Below are positions 31,869 through 39,992 of a stretch of 49,003 nucleotides of DNA, in pieces. How positions within the stretch are numbered: the first letter of the stretch is position 1; every line of letters starts with the position of its first letter. The stretch covers positions 1 through 49,003 of the forward strand of contig DUKZ01000019.1 of assembly GCA_013329045.1 (NCBI GenBank), in the 5' to 3' direction. Under the pieces are notes generated by a model, which ran no database searches, was not told the origin of the DNA, and saw only the letters and a program-made list of their open reading frames with translations. This stretch comes from Candidatus Woesearchaeota archaeon. Lineage in GTDB: Archaea > Nanobdellota > Nanobdellia > Woesearchaeales > UBA9989. The position numbers and the translations under genes were made by a program.

Positions 31869-33491
31869 TTATTGATGCCTGAATCTTCTAAGGATGGCGC
31901 TGCCAATGAACAAGATTGTTGCCAGCAGGATGGCATTTAGCCCAATGAGAATGCCAAGTTTTGAGGAAGGCATGGTAAAAGGAGGCTGTGCAGGGGGAGC
32001 ATCTTCTTTTTTCTCTTCTTGAGACATTGTGTCAACGTCCTCTTGGATCAATGGTCCCTCTGTTTGCTGAAGTGTTGGTTCCCCCAGCTTTTCTGTTTGA
32101 GGGGATGCTGTTGTTTCCACCACAACTTCGCTTCCTTCAATGGTAATATTCACGTCTTTTTCCAGGAAAAGCTTTTCTGTCTTATACCAATATTCTACAG
32201 AGATGTTGTACCAATACACTCCGGGCTGGGAGGGAGCCTCTATTGTCTCCTTTATCAGGCTCACTGTTTTTTTTGTCGAAAAATCTTTGAGGATCACTTG
32301 TTCTGCTGTGGCTCCAGGCAGGGTAGTTCGCGCGATGATCTTGACATCACGGTATGTTGTCTCTTCCGGGTTCGTGATGCTTCCACTAATCATCAGCGGG
32401 TCTTTTGGGGAGAGCACCCGTCTGTTTGTTGAAAGGGAAATTTCTGGCCAGGAAAGTTCCAGGGTAAAGGGGATATGTTCCTCCAGGGTAACATCAACAT
32501 CTTTTATTGTTGCAGCAAGCTTCTTATTGAGGAAGACCTCTCCTGGGAGTTCTCCTTGGATGACAAAGGTGTTAGTTGTTCCTTCTCCTGGTTTTAATGA
32601 CCCTGTCCATTTGATCGTGTGCCCGTTGAGTTGGAAGGAAAAATCGCGGTAGATTACCTTTGTTGATTCCGGAGTCTCAATGTCCAGCCGCCCGATCTCT
32701 GCCTTTTCTGCTGGGTCTGTATTGTTCATGATGATAGTCACAAGAATGTCTTTTCCGACAAGCGCCCGGGTAACATTGGGGATAACTTGTACGTTTAGTG
32801 GGAATGGGGTGATGGTCTGGCTTTGGCTGATGCTGCTGTTTGTCGTGTTCCTTCCATCAAAAAATTGCGCATGAGCAACAATTGTTCGTGTTCCCTTCTC
32901 CTTAGCAATCAAGGTGGACGTGCACTTTTTCACCGACCCTTTTGCCAGTTCGCCTTTCCAGGTGATTTCTGAGATTCCCCTGGTGCAGTCTGTTGTCTTG
33001 ATGGAAAATCCAGGATATGAATCACGAAAGAAAATATCGGTCGCTGCCTGATATCCCGTGTTGTTGAGGGTGCTTTCTACCCGTATTTCTTCCCCTTGCA
33101 GCAGGGTGGTTGAGGGGATATTTTTTCGAAGGGTGAGCGATGCAGTAAGGATGTCAAGCGTGATCTCTGCTTTGCTAAGATACGATTTTTTTTGTGTGTC
33201 GAAGACATAATGTGATTGGGAAAAACAAACCCTGATATTGTTGGTATCCTCACAGGTGCCGCGAGAGAGGATAGCCCCGCCTCCATCCCATTTTACTCCA
33301 ACCTTCGTGATTGTCAAGTTGCCATCATCGATCGTCTGCCCGGACACTCTATATGCCTGTTCATTGACGGTAAACTCCTCGCCAATAGCATGGACTCCTG
33401 AATGGATCCGCACCGTTCCAGCGAATGCTTGGGGCAAGACTAAGAGAGAGATGAGCACGATCAAAGACGCACAGCTAAGATATTTTGTCAT
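31869..33491 (-). CDS. Exported COG1361-like protein with C-terminal membrane anchor, pilus locus
   Basis: The 540-aa product has a signal peptide (MTKYLSCASLIVLISLLVLP, then QAFA), several beta-sandwich-like repeats (STTLLQGEEIRVESTLNNTG, VIPNVTRALVGKDILVTIIM, NRRVLSPKDPLMISGSITNP), an acidic Gln/Glu/Pro-rich linker near 470-510, and a C-terminal helix (LGILIGLNAILLATILFIGS) with basic tail RRFRHQ. Its plan equals that of the proteins at 17512-19035 and 15362-16798. It is 33 nt downstream of the class III pilin but separated from it by a terminator-like T-tract. A role as a pilus-associated or envelope-spanning protein is inferred from position. Confidence 0.75.
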   Translation of the reverse strand: MTKYLSCASLIVLISLLVLPQAFAGTVRIHSGVHAIGEEFTVNEQAYRVSGQTIDDGNLTITKVGVKWDGGGAILSRGTCEDTNNIRVCFSQSHYVFDTQKKSYLSKAEITLDILTASLTLRKNIPSTTLLQGEEIRVESTLNNTGYQAATDIFFRDSYPGFSIKTTDCTRGISEITWKGELAKGSVKKCTSTLIAKEKGTRTIVAHAQFFDGRNTTNSSISQSQTITPFPLNVQVIPNVTRALVGKDILVTIIMNNTDPAEKAEIGRLDIETPESTKVIYRDFSFQLNGHTIKWTGSLKPGEGTTNTFVIQGELPGEVFLNKKLAATIKDVDVTLEEHIPFTLELSWPEISLSTNRRVLSPKDPLMISGSITNPEETTYRDVKIIARTTLPGATAEQVILKDFSTKKTVSLIKETIEAPSQPGVYWYNISVEYWYKTEKLFLEKDVNITIEGSEVVVETTASPQTEKLGEPTLQQTEGPLIQEDVDTMSQEEKKEDAPPAQPPFTMPSSKLGILIGLNAILLATILFIGSAILRRFRHQ

Positions 33492-33493
33492 AA

Positions 33494-33536
33494 GAAAAAA
33501 AGAAAAAAAAGGTTGCGCTTATGCTTATGTTGCGCA
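33494..33536 (-). terminator. Hairpin plus U-tract after the pilin gene
   Basis: On the minus strand a 5-bp hairpin TGCGC...GCGCA (33514-33536) overlaps the pilin stop codon. It is followed by an almost unbroken T-run (33494-33510). This looks like a strong terminator that would make the pilin transcript end here and lower expression of the exported protein that follows. Confidence 0.55.
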
Positions 33537-33992
33537 CTTGCCTTCAATTTCGTGGCCTTCTCCAGTGAAGGTGTAGCTAGCCCCTGTATCATCATCCCTA
33601 TAGGCGACACTGACCGGGTAGCTAAACGTATCTCCCTCTGATGAGCAGCCGGATGCTCCGGTATCATCAGTGCACGTGGCAACCTGTCCTGGTGCAAGGC
33701 TCGTTGGCGTGCATGTCTGTGTGCCAGGTCCAATGCTGACAGTTGTCAATGTTATGCTCGATCGAAGGTTGTTTCTGATGGTGACATTAAGGTCATCAGT
33801 AGCAGTGTAAGCTGCATATTTTGGGATGGCCAAATCTGCTGTCTGCCAGTATGATGCAGATGCCCTACTTTTCGCTCCAGACCCAACGCCAGGAATTCCT
33901 CCCATGACGCCGACGACTATGAGCGCAATAATAATCACAATGGCGAGAATAACCAGGTATTCTGTTGCGCCTTGTCCTTTCTTAGAAAGCAT
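33525..33992 (-). CDS. Class III signal peptide pilin (major pilin candidate)
   Basis: The 155-aa product begins MLSKKGQGATEYLVILAIVI. It has the archaeal class III prepilin pattern: short basic leader, cleavage expected before Gln7, and Glu at +5 of the mature protein at the head of a long hydrophobic helix that forms the filament core. The mature head is Thr/Ser/Asp-rich beta structure with two cysteine pairs (QTCTPTS, ATCTDDTGASGCSS). A GAGGTG ribbon-binding site precedes the ATG, and a good promoter lies at 34039-34048. Position after the ATPase and two platform genes, with its own promoter and terminator, fits the abundantly made filament subunit. Confidence 0.85.
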   Translation of the reverse strand: MLSKKGQGATEYLVILAIVIIIALIVVGVMGGIPGVGSGAKSRASASYWQTADLAIPKYAAYTATDDLNVTIRNNLRSSITLTTVSIGPGTQTCTPTSLAPGQVATCTDDTGASGCSSEGDTFSYPVSVAYRDDDTGASYTFTGEGHEIEGKCAT

Positions 33993-34038
33993 GTTTTCAC
34001 CTCGTTTGGTATAATATACCCGTTTATTCCTTTTTTCA

Positions 34039-34048
34039 TTATTTAAAC
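34039..34048 (-). promoter_or_regulatory. TATA box of the pilin gene
   Basis: Minus-strand GAAACGTTTAAATAATG has a BRE-like purine stretch (GAAACG) and TATA element TTTAAATAAT. The predicted start near 34020 leaves a 5' leader of about 28 nt, which carries the GAGGTG ribosome-binding site. It lies just past the stop of the upstream platform gene at 34061. Confidence 0.6.
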
Positions 34049-34060
34049 GTTTCTATTTCT

Positions 34061-35044
34061 TCAGGTAAGATTTCCAAAAAAGTTGCTAATCAGGTGGCGG
34101 TAGATGACAAAGAGGATGAGGCTTCCGACGATGATGATTGGTGCTGTGCGAAGCCCATGCGATGCTTTTCCTTCTTTTATCACTCCAAGGAGCATGCAGG
34201 CGAGCATCGATGTTGCAAACAGAAGGATGATTGATATTACGGTGAGAAATGCTGGGGTAATGACCACCTCTCCTGCAAGAAATCCCATCCCAAAGCTCGC
34301 ATCTGCAACGCCTGCCTGGCTCTGCATGCTGCTGATGAGCGTGATGAAGTAGATCGATACAGAGAGGAGGAGAGGTGCGATGAACATGATTGTGAACATG
34401 ATGAAAACCGCATATGTCTTCGTGTTTGTTATCATCTCCTTTTTGAGGCTCCGGTTCTGTGCGATGTCTCTGGAGAGTTCTTCGAGGAGGGGTGCGAGGT
34501 GTCCGCCGGATTCAAGGGCGCTGATAAACAGTTTCAGGGCTCGTTCGAGGGTCTCGGAGGATACCCTTTTTGAGATGCCAAGCAATGCATCAGTAAATGA
34601 GGACGTGCCGTATGCTTTGCTCGTTGCGATATGAATCTCTTCTGCTAATGGGCCAAATTCTGTTCGTGCGGCAAGCTTGAGTGCTTTGAAGGGGGTGATT
34701 CCTGCCTTGATATTTGCGGCAACGAGCTGGAGTGCATCTGGCAATGCATCCTCGATCTTCGCTGTGCGGTCCTCTGCTTTGAAGAATAAATGGAAGTACC
34801 CCAGGGTTTGGATAAAGAGGAAGGCTACTATTGCAATGAGGATATGGCTTGCTGTATAGGCAGCATGGAGCGCAAATGGGATGAGGATGGTGATGAGAAA
34901 AGCGAGGAGTGAGAGCAGGGTTATCTTTCCAAGAATGATATCAGCAGGGGCATCTTCGCCTGCACGCAGGATGATTCCCTTTAATCTGGCAACGTACTTT
35001 TTTGGGAATGGTTTTGCAAGTACCCGGCAAAGGTGTGCATTCAT
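34061..35044 (-). CDS. T2SF/TadC-like pilus platform protein, second half
   Basis: The 327-aa product is a type II secretion F-domain membrane protein. It has helices near residues 45-65 and 68-88, then the cytosolic T2SF helical domain (LPDALQLVAANIKAGITPFK, then TSSFTDALLGISKRV, LKLFISALESGGHLAPLLEE), and further helices near 213-235, 256-280 and 300-318. It follows the 35088 protein by 43 nt, and the two together correspond to one double-domain FlaJ-like protein such as that at 20286. It anchors the secretion ATPase in the membrane during pilus assembly. Confidence 0.85.
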   Translation of the reverse strand: MNAHLCRVLAKPFPKKYVARLKGIILRAGEDAPADIILGKITLLSLLAFLITILIPFALHAAYTASHILIAIVAFLFIQTLGYFHLFFKAEDRTAKIEDALPDALQLVAANIKAGITPFKALKLAARTEFGPLAEEIHIATSKAYGTSSFTDALLGISKRVSSETLERALKLFISALESGGHLAPLLEELSRDIAQNRSLKKEMITNTKTYAVFIMFTIMFIAPLLLSVSIYFITLISSMQSQAGVADASFGMGFLAGEVVITPAFLTVISIILLFATSMLACMLLGVIKEGKASHGLRTAPIIIVGSLILFVIYRHLISNFFGNLT

Positions 35045-35087
35045 GATGCTCCCTCAGTAAGCTTCCCTCTCATCATGGTGTCACGAT

Positions 35088-35972
35088 TCATATTGTCACC
35101 ACCGGCCTTCGTGTCTTCACAAAGCCAATGAGCATTCCCTGGATGATAAGGCAGATGATGATGAACGCGACAAACATGTTTTGTTCGATGCCAAAGCCAG
35201 CAAAGCTGGAAAGGATGACAAGCATCGTAGCTCCAATTGTCGGGACGGCAACGGCAAAGAGCATATAGAGCAGGATCCATAAGTTGAGTTCCTGGCTATA
35301 ATTCCTGATCTTGTCTTTCTGGTCGAGGGTGAGGTCATCGACGAGGGCTTGCAGTGCGCCTTGAAGGGATGCTCCTGCGATGATGGCATTGTTGAGTTGC
35401 CACGCGGTCCTTTTGAGAAAGTCTGATTTGGTATGAAGCGCTAAGCGTTCGAGCGCTTTGTCTACTGACATCCCCGTGTTGATGAATTGTGCCAGCTGCT
35501 CGAATTCTTTTGATGCCTCGCCATAGCCTGCTTTGGAAACATTGACGATGCTGTGGTAGAGGGGCACTCCCGACCTGACCTGGAGGAGGATATCCTTGAG
35601 GGCAAAGATGAGGTGCTTTTCTATTTGTTCTGAGCGTTTTCCTGCAAGGATGCGCGGGTAGGTGATGAGGGAATAGAATATCAGGAGGCTGATGAGGAAT
35701 GAAAGGCCAAGTCCCTGGAGGAGTGATGCTGCCCGTTCCTTGCCCTGTGACATGCTAAGGAGGAAGAGAAGTCCAAAAAACAAGAGAAAATAGATGCACG
35801 TGTTTATCATGACCTCTGCTGTGTAGCGTGCAGCGCTCTTTTGCTGGTGAGCCTGTGAGAGGTCATCTTTTAGGGAGGGAAAGAGTCTTGCAGCCTTGTC
35901 TCCAATTCCAACAAATGGTGATGCCAGCCGGCAAGAGGCGCGTTCCGGTAAGAGCATTAGTGGTGGTCTCAT
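35088..35972 (-). CDS. T2SF/TadB-like pilus platform protein, first half
   Basis: The 294-aa product has membrane helices near residues 58-75 and 84-105, a T2SF cytosolic domain (HLIFALKDILLQVRSGVPLY, EASKEFEQLAQFINTGMSVD, LNNAIIAGASLQGALQALVD), and C-terminal helices near 230-255 and 265-285. The ATG overlaps the stop of the ATPase gene (ATGA, 35969-35972), so it is cotranslated with its likely motor. The N-terminal 30 residues (MRPPLMLLPERASCR) are divergent. Confidence 0.85.
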   Translation of the reverse strand: MRPPLMLLPERASCRLASPFVGIGDKAARLFPSLKDDLSQAHQQKSAARYTAEVMINTCIYFLLFFGLLFLLSMSQGKERAASLLQGLGLSFLISLLIFYSLITYPRILAGKRSEQIEKHLIFALKDILLQVRSGVPLYHSIVNVSKAGYGEASKEFEQLAQFINTGMSVDKALERLALHTKSDFLKRTAWQLNNAIIAGASLQGALQALVDDLTLDQKDKIRNYSQELNLWILLYMLFAVAVPTIGATMLVILSSFAGFGIEQNMFVAFIIICLIIQGMLIGFVKTRRPVVTI

Positions 35973-37477
35973 GAAGGTAATGGCTTCTTGTTTTTTACAG
36001 CTTCAAGGAGAGGGGTCTTATCTTTATAGTAGATTCTCATGACTTTTCCAACATCCCCAATATCCTTGATGTTTTGGGCCAGCATCCATTCAAGGATTGC
36101 CTGCTTCTCTTTGATGTCATGCAAGATCTCTTGGCCGGTCATGCCGGTGTGCAGGTTAAGGTCTTCAAAAAGCCTAATACTGGCATTGACTTTTTCGAAC
36201 TTGTCATCTCGTGGATGCCATCGGAAGAGGAGGTTTGTCTCTAGGTAATCTTTTCCTCCCCGGAGCACTTCTGCCATCTCGAGCGTTCGCCGCGAGCCTT
36301 TTCGTCGGTCGCGAAACTGCACAAGGATAAGGTGGAGTGCTTCGAGCTCTGTTTTTGGGATGCTCATTGGCGCTTCGACGAGCCGCCGTTTCACCTGTTC
36401 GACGGTATCTGCATGGAGCGTTGTATAGACCGAGTGGCCAGTATGCATAGCTTCAAAGAGTGTTTCTGCCTGCTCCCGCCTCCTCACCTCGCCAACAATG
36501 ATCCTGTCTGGCCTCATGCGAAGCGAGCTGACCATCAAGTCAAGCATACTCACTTCTCCCTGCCCTTCAGGATTTGCATTCCTGGTAGTCATTGGCACCC
36601 AGTTGTTCGATAATTCCTTTGGCAAGGTGATTTCTCTTGTGTCTTCGATGCTGATGATTCTGTGCGATGGTGGTGTGAGAATGGAAATGGCATTCAGGAT
36701 GCTTGTCTTTCCAGAAGCCGTCCCTCCGGCAACAAGGATATTGAGTTCATATTGCAATGCGAGCCAGAGGAGTGCTGCCATCTCGACGGAAAGCGTATGG
36801 TACTCAGGGCTGATCAGGTGCACAATCGTCCAGGGGTTGCGGGAGAACCGCCTGATCGTGATCGTATTTCCGGCAGTCGTTATCGGGAATAATGTCGAAG
36901 CGACCCTATCCCCTGTGATGAGGTGGGCATCCATGATCGGGTGGAGGCTGTTGATCTCCCTGCCAACCTTTCTCCCGATCTGTGATGAGAAGTTGAGTGT
37001 CTCCTCTTCAGATCCAAGGCTCTTTGTCGTTTGGCACCATCCATACTTCTTGTGGTAAACATGGACCGGAAGATGGGCTGCATTAACTGCCAGTTCCTCG
37101 ATGTTGTTGTCGGCAAGGATGAGTTCGATGAAGCCAAGACCAATCATCCGGTGCAGCATGATGCCAGAGATCATCGTCACTTTTTCTTCTTCAAGGTTTG
37201 GCAGCATCTTTTTTACTGCCTCTTTTGTATGGGTGAGCATCCCTTGCTTGATGGCCTCGAGCTTTTTTGGGTCTCGTACATCCTCGATTTCAAGCGGGAA
37301 TACCTTGCAGAGCTCATCGATGACCTCTCCCATGACCGCTTCAGTTGCAGGCCCGATCTCCGGCATGGTGAGATCATAGACTGGAACATTTTCGCTTAGC
37401 ACATTCCAGATGGCAACGCCTGCAGTCACACCATCGCTCTCAACGGTGTATTTCTCGATGAGTTTTTTCCCTTCCAT
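35969..37477 (-). CDS. Type IV pilus/archaellum-type secretion ATPase (FlaI/TadA/VirB11-like)
   Basis: The 502-aa product powers pilin insertion at the membrane base. The N-terminal domain (residues 1-200) has MLHRMIGLGFIELILADNNI, the conserved LADxxIEE region. The ATPase core has Walker A GGTASGKT at residues 251-258, the Asp box RIISIEDTREITLP, Walker B RIIVGEVRRREQAETLFEAM and the His box TGHSVYTTLHADTVEQVKRR. All catalytic motifs are intact. It is followed by two platform genes and preceded 3 nt upstream by the 127-aa membrane protein, so the whole set (38419 down to 34061) is one operon with a TATA box (CTTTATAAACC) near 38460-38470. Confidence 0.93.
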   Translation of the reverse strand: MEGKKLIEKYTVESDGVTAGVAIWNVLSENVPVYDLTMPEIGPATEAVMGEVIDELCKVFPLEIEDVRDPKKLEAIKQGMLTHTKEAVKKMLPNLEEEKVTMISGIMLHRMIGLGFIELILADNNIEELAVNAAHLPVHVYHKKYGWCQTTKSLGSEEETLNFSSQIGRKVGREINSLHPIMDAHLITGDRVASTLFPITTAGNTITIRRFSRNPWTIVHLISPEYHTLSVEMAALLWLALQYELNILVAGGTASGKTSILNAISILTPPSHRIISIEDTREITLPKELSNNWVPMTTRNANPEGQGEVSMLDLMVSSLRMRPDRIIVGEVRRREQAETLFEAMHTGHSVYTTLHADTVEQVKRRLVEAPMSIPKTELEALHLILVQFRDRRKGSRRTLEMAEVLRGGKDYLETNLLFRWHPRDDKFEKVNASIRLFEDLNLHTGMTGQEILHDIKEKQAILEWMLAQNIKDIGDVGKVMRIYYKDKTPLLEAVKNKKPLPS

Positions 37478-37480
37478 ATG

Positions 37481-37864
37481 CTAGATAACCCCTTGTCGTT
37501 TGAGGAAGAAGATTGCAAGGACTGCCATGAGCAGCATCGCAAGGCTAAAGATGAACAGGTTCTTTTTGGTGTTCACAGGCTTCTTTGTTTGCCCGGTGAT
37601 CTTCACCCGCAGTTCAGGCTCGCCGATGGTGGGGTAGAATATCTCGAGCAGTCCCTGCTTGTCGAGGGCTCCTGCCCATTCCTCAGCCTTTGCTTCTGAG
37701 ACAGTATGGGTGGAAGCGATTGTCTTAATGCTCATCCTCCCAGTTGACATGACCTCATGGTAGATGGCATCGATATCGGTTTCAATGAGAGAAGGCAGAG
37801 GCCGGGCAGATGGTGTTTCTTCTTGTCCTGTTGATGTTTGTTCTGCTTTGTCGAGGAGTCCCAT
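37481..37864 (-). CDS. Small tail-anchored protein of the pilus operon
   Basis: The 127-aa product has a polar N-terminus, a compact helical region (residues about 28-75, AIYHEVMSTGRMSIKTIAST, then AEEWAGALDKQGLLEIFYPT) resembling a winged helix, and one membrane helix near the end (LFIFSLAMLLMAVLAIFFL) followed by KRQGVI. It faces the cytoplasm, tail-anchored. It is 3 nt upstream of the ATPase and 9 nt after the 37874 gene. It may link the ATPase to the membrane; I recognise no named family. Confidence 0.72.
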   Translation of the reverse strand: MGLLDKAEQTSTGQEETPSARPLPSLIETDIDAIYHEVMSTGRMSIKTIASTHTVSEAKAEEWAGALDKQGLLEIFYPTIGEPELRVKITGQTKKPVNTKKNLFIFSLAMLLMAVLAIFFLKRQGVI

Positions 37865-37873
37865 GGCGCATCG

Positions 37874-38419
37874 CTAATCTTCCTGCTTGTGGGCTTGTTT
37901 CAAGACTTTCTTATAGAGAGCAAAATCCGGGGATTTGAGGAATTCCTTGACCTCTTCATCAGGCAGCTTCTCGAGGAGGTGGTCTGCGAGGAGGAGGACC
38001 TTCCTGACTTCCTCATCCATGCCTTTTTCCACAATGATCGTTGGGCGAACCTCTTTTTCTTTCGTCTTTCCTTTTTTATCCTTCTTCTCGCGCTCTTCTG
38101 CCTGGGCGGTTTCATATTGTTGTACTTGTTTTTCTAATTGGTACTCCCGGCTCTTGAGCTCATTTTCTTTCTCTACAATCTTGTGGATCTGGACTTTTAT
38201 CTTGTCTTTCTCCTTTTCTGAAGGGGTCTTCTTTTTCGTTGGAGCATTCTCATCAAGGATGATCATTCCGGAGGACGTGAGGGAATGGATGACTCGCTTA
38301 TGCGCCCGGTTGTCTATTGCCCGAACGAGCAAATAGAGCAAGACGAGCACGACAAGGACGACTGATAAGAGAAATGTTGTAGTCAAAAGGACATCCTGCA
38401 TTGATAAGGAATCAAGCAT
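37874..38419 (-). CDS. Membrane-anchored coiled-coil protein of the pilus operon
   Basis: The 181-aa product has an N-terminal membrane helix (TTTFLLSVVLVVLVLLYLLV, residues 13-32), then a basic stretch. A Lys/Glu-rich coiled coil spans residues about 65-125 (KIVEKENELKSREYQLEKQV). The C-terminal module is ADHLLEKLPDEEVKEFLKSP, then FALYKKVLKQAH. That last module matches the end of the protein at 16812-17366. It is the first gene of the pilus operon, behind a TATA box near 38460-38470. A cytoplasmic scaffold for the ATPase is a reasonable guess. Confidence 0.72.
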   Translation of the reverse strand: MLDSLSMQDVLLTTTFLLSVVLVVLVLLYLLVRAIDNRAHKRVIHSLTSSGMIILDENAPTKKKTPSEKEKDKIKVQIHKIVEKENELKSREYQLEKQVQQYETAQAEEREKKDKKGKTKEKEVRPTIIVEKGMDEEVRKVLLLADHLLEKLPDEEVKEFLKSPDFALYKKVLKQAHKQED

Positions 38420-38524
38420 TTCTTCTGCACCCCTCTTTTCTTTTTTATCGGGGATTAGGGTTTATAAAGATTGCGATTCTCCTAGATCCCGTCCAGATTC
38501 CCCAGATTAAAATAAAAACGCGAA

Positions 38525-39730
38525 TTATGTTGAGAATAATCTTCTGTTGAGCAGTAATGCATCAATGATTGGAGTTGTCCCATGGGCAACAAAATAAAGG
38601 GCAGAACCGCCGCCAACTGATGTTGGTCCATCATACCCTAATTCAGCAGCGCTGTCCCCTCCGACAACTATACACTTATCCTTGTTTCTCCTCATCATTT
38701 CAATGAGTGGCTGTGTTGCTTGTGAAAATCCTGCTGTAACAATGCCTGGTGTTCCTGCCAAGAGGAGTCTGCCCCTCTCAGCTACCATCCTCTCTAACGA
38801 TGCTAAAGCAGTAGGGGGAAGAACATAATCAACAATCATGGATCCTTCAGGAACCCCTTCGTCAATGCCAACGAGGCGAACATCACTGAACTGCTCGCCG
38901 TTTCGCCCTGCAATAATAACCCTTTCAGGAAGATAGATTGTGCCTCTATTCTCCCGTTGCAGCATTTCTTTTGTTTCTCTTTCATATGCTCTTCCGCTGT
39001 CTTCAATGAGTGAATCCCCTATGGCATATCCCTTGACTTTAAGGATAGTATTAAGGACAATTCCCCCGGGTATGATGCCATCATATGTTTGTAAGAATCC
39101 GTCCAGGCCAATTGTTATTTTTTCACGTTTTGTTCCGCCAAGGACTGCAAGAAAAAATTCTTCTTCCTGGGCTCCTGCCCATGGCGCTAAACATTCCATT
39201 TCCCGTAATTGGCTCTCAGTTATATATCCAGGGAGATGAGATAAGATGCCAACATTTGATGCATGTGCCCGGTGGGCTTTTCCAAACCCTCCAATTGCAG
39301 CATAATCTCCCAGCAATGAAAAGCGTTGGGCAAGGGAAGGATCATTTTGTTCTTCTCCGGGATGTTTCCTTGTGTTGCCCATGACCGCAGCTGTTCCCGG
39401 CCGTATTTGCCTGGAAAATTCTTCTGCGCCAGGAGTTGCATTTTCAGGAAAATAGCATACCTCCACTCCAAGGACTTCCCTCAAATAAGGAACAACATAA
39501 TCTAAATCTTCTGTGTCACTGTCTTTATATCTTCCCTGGTGGGCTAGGAAGAGAACTCGTCCCCCACCTTTTAAGATATGTCTTGCATCAGCGACCTCAA
39601 CATCAATTCGTGAGGTACTTCTGAGCGCCTGTCCCTGAAGCGAAATGTTGAAATCCGCAGAATAAACCCATCTTTCTCCCGGAGTAATCTCCCTGTCCTG
39701 TAGGTGAGCAATTTCTTCAAAATGAGCCAT
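38525..39730 (-). CDS. pgk: Divergent archaeal phosphoglycerate kinase
   Basis: The ATG at 39730 is preferred over TTG 39748 because it follows the TATA box (CATAAAAATAC, 39750-39760) by about 25 nt. The 401-aa product aligns by motif to archaeal PGK: ADFNISLQGQ and RIDVEVADA (for DFNVP and DxRI), FLAHQGR (SHxGR), GNTRKHPGEE (ENxRFxxGEE), GFGKAHRAHAS, LGGTKREKI, GDSLIED, VVGGDSAAEL and SVGGGSAL. It transfers the phosphate of 1,3-bisphosphoglycerate to ADP in glycolysis. Several motifs deviate, such as LAGTPGIV for the usual NGPMG segment, so activity should not be assumed. No other glycolytic gene is adjacent. Confidence 0.85.
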   Translation of the reverse strand: MAHFEEIAHLQDREITPGERWVYSADFNISLQGQALRSTSRIDVEVADARHILKGGGRVLFLAHQGRYKDSDTEDLDYVVPYLREVLGVEVCYFPENATPGAEEFSRQIRPGTAAVMGNTRKHPGEEQNDPSLAQRFSLLGDYAAIGGFGKAHRAHASNVGILSHLPGYITESQLREMECLAPWAGAQEEEFFLAVLGGTKREKITIGLDGFLQTYDGIIPGGIVLNTILKVKGYAIGDSLIEDSGRAYERETKEMLQRENRGTIYLPERVIIAGRNGEQFSDVRLVGIDEGVPEGSMIVDYVLPPTALASLERMVAERGRLLLAGTPGIVTAGFSQATQPLIEMMRRNKDKCIVVGGDSAAELGYDGPTSVGGGSALYFVAHGTTPIIDALLLNRRLFST

Positions 39731-39817
39731 TGACAATCCCCTATTCAAAGTATTTTTATGAGAATGGTTTCTTCTTAATAAGTTTATTCATAAGTCATTG
39801 TAATTGTTATGATTGTT

Positions 39818-39990
39818 GAATTGGGTGTCATACCCCGCCCTTTAGGGCGAGTGCCCAATTCTACACCAGAAATCCGCGTGCAGAAGTGAAGCGTGTCATA
39901 CCCCGACCTTTAGATTGGGGTTACAAGGGAGCGTTGCGACCGTGCATAGATGAGCTTTACTCATCTTGTGGCGCTGAGCAGCGGATTTCT
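39818..39990. mobile_element. Palindromic IS200/IS605-like end remnant or derived MITE
   Basis: Two structures lie side by side. In 39818-39861, GAATTGGG pairs with CCCAATTC and encloses hairpin CGCCC-TTTA-GGGCG. In 39868-39990, AGAAATCCGC pairs perfectly with GCGGATTTCT and encloses a CCCCGA/TTGGGG hairpin plus AGATGAG-CTTTA-CTCATCT. The 21-nt stretch starting GTGTCATACCCCG recurs with one mismatch at 39825-39845 and 39893-39913. CATACCCCGCCCTTTAG-type hairpins are typical of subterminal palindromes of IS200/IS605-family elements; no TnpA or TnpB gene is present. The rest of the gap (39731-39992) holds only the pgk promoter. Confidence 0.55.
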
Positions 39991-39992
39991 GA

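Noticed and set aside
35041..35280. 79-aa ORF between the two T2SF genes
   Set aside because: Lies mostly inside the upstream T2SF gene in another frame; composition is Cys/His-rich by chance and there is no start signal.
39818..39990. Functional TnpB guide RNA
   Set aside because: Hairpins resemble IS605 ends, but no TnpB or its remnant is adjacent, so I call it only a remnant or MITE.
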